A stretch of DNA of 5,173 bases from Gemmatimonadota bacterium (GTDB lineage Bacteria > Gemmatimonadota > Gemmatimonadetes > Gemmatimonadales > Gemmatimonadaceae): positions 1 through 5,173 of the forward strand of contig JAOUHR010000186.1 of assembly GCA_029884515.1 (NCBI GenBank). Reading direction: 5' to 3'. Of this stretch, positions 1 to 5,173 are shown piece after piece. Each line of letters starts with the position of its first letter. Position 1 is the stretch's first letter. A model generated the notes under the pieces. It saw nothing but the letters and a program-made list of their open reading frames with translations, was not told where the DNA came from and made no database searches. The position numbers and the translations under genes are program-made.

Positions 1-1139
1 AAGAAGGTCGCGTCGAGTCCCAGCCGCAGAAGCCAGTAGTCGCTCCCCCAGATCACGCGCTTGCCGAGCGTCCGGTCAGCCAGGAGGCCACGGAGCCAGT
101 GGAGGTATCGCGCCTCCGGGTCAGGACCCTGCATCTGGTCCGTATGGAACGCGAGGTCGGTGTAGACATGGTCGAAGGCGAGCATCAGTTCCATGATCGC
201 GTGCGACCATCGCGGCGGGTGCGGACCGTCGGGGTCGAGGATCCCCTGATCGAGCCCGCCGGCGTGCGCGAAGCACACGCGGAGACCGGGGCGTGCGTCG
301 AGGATGCCGGCCCAGAGGGACGGATCACCGAGGGCGCGGGTCTCCTCGCTCTCGTAGAACCCGCCGCGCGAGCAATGCAGCAGGATGGGGACGTCGTGCT
401 CCGCACAGTAGTCGAGGACCAGCGCCATCGCGCCGGAGGTCACGGGAACGCCGAGCGACGGGTAGAGCTTGACCCCGACGAACCCGTGCATCTCGAGCGC
501 CTGCCGCATCAGGGCGAAGTGGTCGGGGCGCCGCGTGTTGACCGCGACGAACGGCAGCACCCGTCCCGGGCGCGCGATCGATGCCTCGCGCGTTCCCTTC
601 ATCTGCACGAGGAACTGGCCGCGATCCTTGGCCGCCGTCTTCTCCGACGTGATGTCCATCATCAACGCGACGAGCGCGTCGTCGGGGCCCATCGTGCGCA
701 GGAGCTCGTCCGCGACCGACGTGATGTCGGGGAGCATGGCGATACGGAGCGCCGCGAAGACGTCGGCGATGGTCCCCTCCGACCTCGCCCCGTCATCGAA
801 CCACCCGGAGAGGCGGTTGAGTGCGCTCCGCATGGCAGCCAGCTCGACGGCCCGGAGCCCCTCACCGAGGAGGGTCACCTCGAGTGGCAGGCCGGACGTC
901 GTCCTCTTGAACTTCGCGAACGCCTTCGTGCGCGCCATCCGGTCGAGGAAGCGGCCGAGCAGTTCGTCCTCCGTCAGCACCTCAGGGTGCTCCAGCTGCT
1001 CGGCGAGGAACGATTCCAGCCCGGCGGTGACGAACTCCGGCAGCCCGCGGTTGCGCACACGGTCCACCATCAGCTTGAGCGCGTGCCGGGTGAGCACGGC
1101 ATGCAACGTGAAGATGTGGGTGTGACCGTCGATACGCAT
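1..1139 (-). CDS. Amidohydrolase-family protein (Amidohydro_2 type), C-terminus cut by window edge
   Basis: This is the N-terminal 379 codons of a probable metal-dependent hydrolase or decarboxylase with a TIM-barrel fold; the frame is still open at base 1. The ATG start at 1139 is followed at once by the first barrel strand, MRIDGHTHIF, giving the metal-binding HxH pair His6 and His8. Later strands give GVKLYPSLG (Lys224), PILLHCSRGG (His255), CFAHAGG (His292) and RVIWGSDYWLL (Asp367). Together these are the expected Amidohydro_2 metal and catalytic positions. Between strand 1 and the next recognisable strand (ALVALMMDI, about 155-163) lie some 140 mostly helical residues, which is more than compact members such as ACMSD-like enzymes have. 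GAGAGG at 1148-1153, 8 bases upstream, supports the start. It is transcribed away from the patatin gene. The protein has no signal peptide, so it is probably cytoplasmic. The substrate cannot be told. Family assignment is strong; the function within the family is open. Confidence 0.87.
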   Translation of the reverse strand, partial: MRIDGHTHIFTLHAVLTRHALKLMVDRVRNRGLPEFVTAGLESFLAEQLEHPEVLTEDELLGRFLDRMARTKAFAKFKRTTSGLPLEVTLLGEGLRAVELAAMRSALNRLSGWFDDGARSEGTIADVFAALRIAMLPDITSVADELLRTMGPDDALVALMMDITSEKTAAKDRGQFLVQMKGTREASIARPGRVLPFVAVNTRRPDHFALMRQALEMHGFVGVKLYPSLGVPVTSGAMALVLDYCAEHDVPILLHCSRGGFYESEETRALGDPSLWAGILDARPGLRVCFAHAGGLDQGILDPDGPHPPRWSHAIMELMLAFDHVYTDLAFHTDQMQGPDPEARYLHWLRGLLADRTLGKRVIWGSDYWLLRLGLDATF

Positions 1140-1147
1140 CAGTGGGG

Positions 1148-1153
1148 CCTCTC
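1148..1153 (-). promoter_or_regulatory. Ribosome binding site of the amidohydrolase gene
   Basis: On the minus strand the sequence reads GAGAGG, then 8 bases, then ATG. This purine run at normal Shine-Dalgarno spacing supports translation starting at 1139, right before the HxH strand. Confidence 0.55.
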
Positions 1154-1189
1154 GCCGGAAGTGGACGACAGGAGCCGTCGGGACACCTT

Positions 1190-1211
1190 GGGTCGAGCAG
1201 GAGCACGACCC
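1190..1211. promoter_or_regulatory. Inverted repeat GGGTCG-N10-CGACCC, possible operator
   Basis: GGGTCG (1190-1195) and its exact reverse complement CGACCC (1206-1211) are separated by 10 bases, so the half-sites are centred about 16 bases apart. This suits a dimeric DNA-binding regulator. It lies about 50 bases upstream of the amidohydrolase start, where it could act on that gene or on both divergent genes. It could also form an RNA hairpin, or be chance in GC-rich DNA. No regulator gene is present in the window. Confidence 0.35.
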
Positions 1212-1310
1212 TCCCGTCGCATTCCCGCGTGATGGATGCGCGAGACGAACGAGGGGCGCTCGCACGCACGGTGGACGATGCGCGCTGTGCGTAGTGCAGG
1301 CAAGCTCCCG

Positions 1311-1322
1311 TTCGTATATATG
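1311..1322. promoter_or_regulatory. AT-rich TATATAT patch, candidate -10 element
   Basis: TATATAT at 1315-1321 is the only clear AT-rich run in the intergenic region. It could serve as a -10 box for the patatin gene, which would give a leader of roughly 45-50 bases. TATATA is self-complementary, so it could also serve the minus strand. No good -35 hexamer stands 16-18 bases upstream on either strand, so the call is weak. Confidence 0.3.
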
Positions 1323-1328
1323 GAAGAA

Positions 1329-1343
1329 GCCACCCATGGTGGC
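1329..1343 (+). repeat. Small GC-rich hairpin in the patatin leader
   Basis: GCCACC (1329-1334) pairs perfectly with GGTGGC (1338-1343) around a CAT loop. If transcription starts near the TATATAT patch, this 6-bp stem lies in the leader about 20 bases before the Shine-Dalgarno sequence, so it would not hide it directly. It could be a leader structure, a compact operator or chance. Confidence 0.35.
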
Positions 1344-1361
1344 GCCCAGCGACCGAGCAAC

Positions 1362-1372
1362 GGGGAGGAAGG
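1362..1372 (+). promoter_or_regulatory. Strong ribosome binding site of the patatin gene
   Basis: GGGGAGGAAGG contains GGAGG at 1364-1368, 7 bases before the ATG at 1376. This close match to the Shine-Dalgarno consensus favours 1376 over the next in-frame ATG at 1400 (Met9), which has no comparable site. Confidence 0.75.
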
Positions 1373-1375
1373 CAC

Positions 1376-3817
1376 ATGCTGCGTTCGACCGAAGTCGCGA
1401 TGCCCGGAGCGGCCCGCCGGAAGCTCGGCCTCTCGCTCGCCGGCGGAGGGTTCCGCGCTTCGCTGTTCCATCTCGGGGTCCTGCACCGGTTGGCGGAACT
1501 CGACCTGCTCCGGCGCGTCGAGGTGCTCTCCACCGTCTCCGGCGGCTCCATCGTCGGGGCCCTGTACATCCTGCTCCTCAAGCGCGACCGGCTGATGGGC
1601 GTGGAGGCTCCACACGAACCGAGGCAGCTCAGCAGAGCCGAGTATGTCGCCCTCGTCCAGGAGCTCGACCGGAGACTGACGAAGGCCATCAAGCTCAATC
1701 TCCGCAACGCGCTCTTCTGGAATCCGTTCGCGACACTGCGGGTGCTGCTGACGAGGTACACCCTGGGCGAGCGGATGTCGAACGTCTACGAACGCTATCT
1801 CTACCGGGACGTGGTGGACCAGCTCCTCGCGGGGGGCATGATCAAGGACGAGCGCAGGTCCTGGATGCGCTGGATCTGGCCGGGTCGCATCCGCCTCGAG
1901 GACATCCGTGCCCAGCACCTCGACCGTTCGCTCCCCGGTGGGATCGAGGCCTACAACCGGCAGCAATCCGAGAAGCCCGACGGCTGCGCCATCACCGACC
2001 TGGTGCTCAACGCGACCAGCGTGAACTCCGGCGCGCGCTTCTGGTTCTCCAGCTCCGAACTCGGCGACTGGTACCTGGGCCATTTCCGTCACAGCGAGAT
2101 CCCGAGACTCAAGCAGTACCACGAGCTGCAGGCGTCGCTTCCGCGCGGTCCGGGCGCGCTCGGTGACTGCGGCCGGGGTCCGGACCCCGTGATGCTCGGC
2201 AAGGTGCCGTGTGAACGCCGCGTCGTGATCCTCGCGCTCCTGCTCCGGGACCACCGCAAGGCGCAGCCCGAGGATCTCGCCCTGACCGGCGCCTGGCATG
2301 CCTTGTTCGCCGCCACCGGATATCCAACCGCGCTGCTGGGGGCCGACCTGGGGCAATTGCGGCAGCTGAAGCAGAGCGCGTGGTACATGCGGATCGGCAG
2401 TGACACGGACAGGTTCCAGCCGCCGGTGCTGGGCGGGTTCAGCTTCGAGGAGCACAGGGTCCATCTGTTCAGCCACATCGAGAAGATGGACCCGGCATTG
2501 GCGCAGGACCTCCAGGCGTTCGCTCCCACCCCCGGAGACGAGCTGAACCTGGTGCTCGACTTCATCCTGGAGCTGTACTGGCTCCGAAGCGCCGACGTCG
2601 TGTCGCCGGATATCGACGGGGACTGGGAGCGGCTCACGCTGGGCCAGGCCGTCGGCGCCTCGGCCTGCTTCCCTCCCGTCTTCACGCCCATCAACTGGTT
2701 CGGGTTCTACGATGACGCGCACGTGGCACGCCTCGGGCTCACCGACGGCGGCGTGTTCGACAACATGGGGATCTTCGCCCTGATGGATGAAGGGTGCACG
2801 CACATCATCGCGAGCGACACCAGCGGCGTCTTCACCGAGCAGAGCAGCGCGACCTCCTCGCGACTCGGCCTCCCCGGCCGGCTCGCCAGCATCCTCACGA
2901 AGGACCTGGCCAGCATGCAGCGGGACATCCTGCGCGAGCGGCGTCACGTCTCCCGCGCGCTCGACGAGATCTCCGAGGGGCAGACGAGGCTCGCTTCGCA
3001 AACGAGCGAGCCAGCGACGATGGCCCTGCGGCAGCTGACCAGCGAGCTCGACAAGTTCGCCTCGACCCGGCGGTTGCGCGGCCTCGCGTACTTCGAGATC
3101 GACTCGGCGCCCATCCCGGGGTTCACCCAGCGGGGCCAGACGATCGACCTCGCCGCCCTCGCGATGACACGCACCGACCTCGACGGCTTCGGCGATGCCG
3201 AGATCGCCATGCTGGTGGACGCCGGCTACTCGAACGCCGATGCGTACGTGCGGAAGTACCTGCCCGACTTCATGCCCGAAGGCGCTGATCCGCTCTGGAA
3301 CGCCCCGCCCAGCCTGCCGCATCCGCTTCCGACGGAGAACGTCGGGAAGATCCTCAAGGCGGCCAGGTCGCGATTCTACCGCTCGCTCCGGATCCCGGGT
3401 GCATGGAGGGTGATCCCGTTGCTCACGGCGCTCGCGTCGGGCGTCGCGGTGCTCCTGGGCCTCTGGGGGATCAGGAGCACATTCTCCGATGCCCTCTCCT
3501 GGCGGCCCGGGTCTCTCGCACGCTACACCGTCTGGGACGGCTGGCTGGATCTTCCCCTCGGTCCCGTCCTCATCGGGGTCGCGGGGATGGTCGGGCTGGT
3601 CCTGGCCGTGCGACACGTGGCGGAGCGAAACAGGTTCTCCCGCCGCTGGACCCGGTGGGTGGGCAAGTGGGCGCGAAGCGTGTCGGGATCCCTGCTGTTC
3701 TTCTTCGGCTGGAAGCCGGTGGCCGCGATCGTCGGGGCCCTGTTCGTCTACGCCTGGGTGAACTGGCTCCTGTTCCACCAGCCATTCCTGCGATTGACCG
3801 CAGTGAAGGGCCGATGA
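1376..3817 (+). CDS. Patatin-like phospholipase with C-terminal membrane anchor
   Basis: This 813-residue protein is a predicted serine lipid acyl hydrolase (phospholipase A or lysophospholipase type). The N-terminus carries the patatin signature: glycine-rich oxyanion loop GGGFRA at 23-28, nucleophile motif VSGGSIVG at 54-61 with Ser58, and catalytic Asp457 in TDGGVFDNMG (456-465). Supporting family motifs are LNATSVNSGARF (211-222) and ASACFPPVFTP (428-438). Ser and Asp are about 400 residues apart, much farther than in plant patatins; a long segment at about 245-420 accounts for most of this. The nucleophile elbow reads GGSIVG, so the last Gly of a classical GxSxG is Val60. The C-terminal 135 residues hold three hydrophobic stretches (about 679-699, 728-745 and 772-800) separated by Arg-rich loops, indicating membrane anchoring. 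No N-terminal signal peptide is seen, so the catalytic domain probably faces the cytoplasm. Codon use is even throughout, which argues against a recent fusion. The lipid substrate and physiological role are unknown. Confidence 0.93.
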   Translation: MLRSTEVAMPGAARRKLGLSLAGGGFRASLFHLGVLHRLAELDLLRRVEVLSTVSGGSIVGALYILLLKRDRLMGVEAPHEPRQLSRAEYVALVQELDRRLTKAIKLNLRNALFWNPFATLRVLLTRYTLGERMSNVYERYLYRDVVDQLLAGGMIKDERRSWMRWIWPGRIRLEDIRAQHLDRSLPGGIEAYNRQQSEKPDGCAITDLVLNATSVNSGARFWFSSSELGDWYLGHFRHSEIPRLKQYHELQASLPRGPGALGDCGRGPDPVMLGKVPCERRVVILALLLRDHRKAQPEDLALTGAWHALFAATGYPTALLGADLGQLRQLKQSAWYMRIGSDTDRFQPPVLGGFSFEEHRVHLFSHIEKMDPALAQDLQAFAPTPGDELNLVLDFILELYWLRSADVVSPDIDGDWERLTLGQAVGASACFPPVFTPINWFGFYDDAHVARLGLTDGGVFDNMGIFALMDEGCTHIIASDTSGVFTEQSSATSSRLGLPGRLASILTKDLASMQRDILRERRHVSRALDEISEGQTRLASQTSEPATMALRQLTSELDKFASTRRLRGLAYFEIDSAPIPGFTQRGQTIDLAALAMTRTDLDGFGDAEIAMLVDAGYSNADAYVRKYLPDFMPEGADPLWNAPPSLPHPLPTENVGKILKAARSRFYRSLRIPGAWRVIPLLTALASGVAVLLGLWGIRSTFSDALSWRPGSLARYTVWDGWLDLPLGPVLIGVAGMVGLVLAVRHVAERNRFSRRWTRWVGKWARSVSGSLLFFFGWKPVAAIVGALFVYAWVNWLLFHQPFLRLTAVKGR
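2988..3012 (+). repeat. 8-bp perfect inverted repeat inside the patatin gene
   Basis: GGCTCGCT (2988-2995) and AGCGAGCC (3005-3012) flank a 9-base loop and could form a stable hairpin in the mRNA, in the part encoding residues about 538-546, past the catalytic Asp. No T-run follows, so it is not an intrinsic terminator. It may simply result from codon choice. Confidence 0.4.
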
Positions 3818-3824
3818 TCGGGCG

Positions 3825-5173
3825 TCACATCCTCGGAGCGGCGCACATGACGCTCCGCAGGTGTTCGAGCGACTTCTCGAGGATCCAGTGGTCGACGGCT
3901 GGCTCGAGGAGCCGGAGGCCCGGGGTATCGTGCGCCACGGCCTGCCGCGCCGCCGCATAGAGCAGGCAGTGCGTCGGGGCGATCAGGCTCGTGGGAATGT
4001 GCTCCGGCTCCCCGTTGAAGTTCACGGGGAATCCCGCGTGCAGGATCGTGAAGCGCTTCTCGTGCAATTGGAATGCGATGTCGGTCCGGATGTTCGTCGC
4101 GTCCTTCGACCTGTCGTTGACGATCCAGAAGTCGTCGGTGCCGTCCCGGTCAGCCTGCTCGACGAGCGAGGCACGATCGAACTCCACGGCGGCGCTCGAG
4201 CCACTCACGAGGAAGGCGCCGTCCGCCAGGATCCCCAGGTGTTCCTTCGTGAAGCTCGTCCCGCCGGTGCAGCCGATCACCCAGTCGTACCGGAACGAAC
4301 TCTCCCGCCCCGGGACCACGCTGCCGGGCACCACGCCCAGCGTTCCAAACCCTTGGCGAGCGGCTTCCTCCCGCTTGTACCTGTCGGTCTCCACCACGTC
4401 GATGGCCGTCTCGCCGTCGAACCGGCGCACCGCCAGCGCGCTCGCCTCGCCAACGGATCCGTAGCCGATCACCAGCACCCGGAGGGGACCTTCGCGCGGG
4501 ACCGCATCGCGACGGCCCTTGACCGCGTTGCGAATGGCGCTCGCGACCGCCGCGCCTATCGCCGGCGCCTCGAAGCGCGTCTTGGTGGCGGAGCGGGCCA
4601 CGGTCACCGCCGCGATCCCGAGTTCCTGGATGACCTGATGTCCCGTGGCGCTCTCGAGGAACCGGTGGCCGCGCGTCGTCTGCTCGACGACGCGCGCGTG
4701 ACGGAATCTCTCGCGCACGTCCGGCTGGGCGTCGACGAGGGCCTGGAGGATGTACGCACCGTCGTCGATCACCAGCACCGGCGCGTCGGTGCCTTCACCC
4801 GCCATCCGACGGAGGATCTCGTCCACTCGTGCCCGTTGCTCCCCGCTGTAGCACACGAACGGATCGCAGTGGCGTCTCGCGCAGTGCGCCGCGGGAACGG
4901 GGGAGGAGTAGAGCCGTGCCTGCACGTCCTCGTTCGTCGAATAGGGGATGTCGACGAACCAGGTGTGCGAGGGATCCAGGCCGTTCTCGCACATCGCCTG
5001 TACCCGAGCGTTGAATGGCGCCAGCTGATGCTGCACGAACAGCGACGCCATGCCGTCGAACGCGGCATCGTGTGCCGAGCGGAATCGCCCGAGCAGCGTG
5101 AGGTCTTCCGCCGCCAATGGCCCCGTGGCGGTGGGCAGGTTGTGCTCCCACGCTTCCAACACCAGCGCCTTCA
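3825..5173 (-). CDS. S-adenosylhomocysteine hydrolase-like NAD-binding protein, possibly non-canonical
   Basis: This protein resembles adenosylhomocysteinase, the NAD-dependent enzyme that splits S-adenosylhomocysteine. It has 445 residues counted from the GTG at 5162. By-eye matches to the human enzyme: His45 (His55), YSTNEDV 74-80 (FSTQD), IDDG 132-135 with Asp134 (Asp131), EQTTRG 160-165 (EETTTG), ATKTRFE 192-198 with Lys194 (Lys186), and the Rossmann fold GYGSVG 233-238 with Glu258 ending the second strand. Changed positions are Glu156 to Gln161, Asp190 to Glu198, Asn191 to Ala199 and His353 to Phe378 (HAGFPVNF). The C-terminal Lys/Tyr tail ending HYRY is absent. A CX4CX4C cluster (Cys94, Cys99, Cys104) is unusual. 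The frame is open to the window edge, where bases 5173-5172 read TG on this strand; an A at 5174 would give an ATG start, MKALVLEAWEH. GTG 5162, with GAAGG upstream, is the alternative. The homology is fairly secure; catalytic activity and substrate are doubtful. Confidence 0.85.
   Translation of the reverse strand, partial: KALVLEAWEHNLPTATGPLAAEDLTLLGRFRSAHDAAFDGMASLFVQHQLAPFNARVQAMCENGLDPSHTWFVDIPYSTNEDVQARLYSSPVPAAHCARRHCDPFVCYSGEQRARVDEILRRMAGEGTDAPVLVIDDGAYILQALVDAQPDVRERFRHARVVEQTTRGHRFLESATGHQVIQELGIAAVTVARSATKTRFEAPAIGAAVASAIRNAVKGRRDAVPREGPLRVLVIGYGSVGEASALAVRRFDGETAIDVVETDRYKREEAARQGFGTLGVVPGSVVPGRESSFRYDWVIGCTGGTSFTKEHLGILADGAFLVSGSSAAVEFDRASLVEQADRDGTDDFWIVNDRSKDATNIRTDIAFQLHEKRFTILHAGFPVNFNGEPEHIPTSLIAPTHCLLYAAARQAVAHDTPGLRLLEPAVDHWILEKSLEHLRSVMCAAPRM
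3834..3857. repeat. Inverted repeat just after the convergent stops, weak terminator candidate
   Basis: CGGAGCG (3834-3840) and CGCTCCG (3851-3857) pair over 7 bp around a 10-base loop, 16 bases past the patatin stop and inside the last codons of the opposing gene. Its place suggests a role in ending patatin transcripts, but no T-tract follows on the plus strand, so the evidence for intrinsic termination is poor. Confidence 0.22.
4670..4696. repeat. 11-bp perfect inverted repeat inside the SAHH-like gene
   Basis: CGCGCGTCGTC (4670-4680) and GACGACGCGCG (4686-4696) are exact reverse complements around a 5-base loop. This is the strongest hairpin I found in the window. It lies over the codons for ARVVEQTTR (residues about 156-164), the cofactor and substrate-contact motif of the SAHH fold. 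It may come from G/C-ending codons for a Val-Val and Thr-Thr pair, but the perfect 11-bp match is notable. Confidence 0.5.

Larger units (their letters stand above)
1140..1375. other. Divergent intergenic region between amidohydrolase and patatin genes
   Basis: These 236 bases separate two genes read outward and must hold both promoters unless transcription starts farther away. I see an inverted repeat at 1190-1211, one AT-rich patch at 1315-1321, a 6-bp hairpin at 1329-1343 and a Shine-Dalgarno sequence at each end. No plausible small gene is present: open frames crossing here lack a convincing start and have the composition of antisense shadows. No clear TTGACA-like -35 box is visible for either direction. 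Confidence 0.8.

Noticed and set aside
99..1232. A 377-codon open frame on the plus strand across the first 1.2 kb.
   Set aside because: It is in codon register with the amidohydrolase on the opposite strand, has a biased Arg/Glu/His-rich composition and no domain. The minus-strand frame carries all expected metal-binding motifs.
982..1761. A 259-codon minus-strand frame spanning the divergent intergenic region.
   Set aside because: It overlaps the starts of two well-supported genes, is rich in Ser and Arg, and shows no domain, so it is an out-of-frame shadow.
3811..3821. Near-palindrome CCGATGATCGG spanning the patatin stop codon.
   Set aside because: Only one base would form the loop, so it cannot fold into a hairpin as it stands, and no U-tract follows. 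It is too short to call an operator or terminator.
1139..3958. A 939-codon open frame on the minus strand opposite the patatin gene, whose TGA overlaps the amidohydrolase ATG as TGATG.
   Set aside because: Its codons are in exact register with the patatin codons on the other strand, so it stays open because that gene avoids TTA, CTA and TCA. The product is rich in Arg, Glu, Gly, Pro and His with no recognisable domain, while the plus-strand frame has complete patatin motifs. The stop-start overlap is most likely chance.
3991..4464. A plus-strand frame of 157 codons opposite the SAHH-like gene.
   Set aside because: It has low-complexity Ser/Pro/Thr/Arg content, no family match and lies fully inside a gene with a recognised fold.
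1..5173. Searched for a defence system, CRISPR array, tRNA, insertion sequence ends and phage genes, since patatin-like proteins occur in some anti-phage systems.
   Set aside because: No nucleotidyltransferase or cGAS-like gene lies beside the patatin, there are no regularly spaced repeats or transposase motifs, and base composition looks even. CBASS-type membership is not supported by what is visible.

Overview
The window is a GC-rich bacterial segment with strongly G/C-biased third codon positions, TGA stops, good Shine-Dalgarno sequences and almost no TTA, CTA or TCA codons. This fits a high-GC bacterium such as a member of Gemmatimonadota, Myxococcota, Acidobacteriota or a related group. 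The phylum cannot be fixed from the sequence alone. I see no RNA gene, CRISPR array, insertion sequence or phage gene.

Three protein genes fill almost all of it. From 1 to 1139 on the minus strand lies the N-terminal 379 codons of a metal-dependent amidohydrolase of the Amidohydro_2 type; its 3' end runs off the left edge. From 1140 to 1375 is a divergent intergenic region. It holds the ribosome binding sites of both flanking genes, a 6+6 bp inverted repeat that could be an operator, the only clearly AT-rich patch (TATATAT), and a small GC-rich hairpin. From 1376 to 3817 on the plus strand is an 813-residue patatin-like phospholipase, with an N-terminal Ser-Asp catalytic domain and a C-terminal membrane anchor of about three hydrophobic segments. 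From 3825 to the right edge on the minus strand is a protein related to S-adenosylhomocysteine hydrolase (SAHH). It has a clear NAD-binding Rossmann core but several changed active-site positions and no typical C-terminal tail. Its start may lie one base beyond the window.

The patatin gene and the SAHH-like gene converge with only 7 bases between their stops. The patatin and amidohydrolase genes diverge and could share control. No shared pathway is proven: the set reads as lipid hydrolysis at a membrane, an unassigned amide, ester or carboxylate-processing hydrolase, and an unassigned NAD-dependent enzyme. The most unusual item is the SAHH-like protein, which looks like a diverged paralogue with altered chemistry or substrate rather than the housekeeping enzyme.
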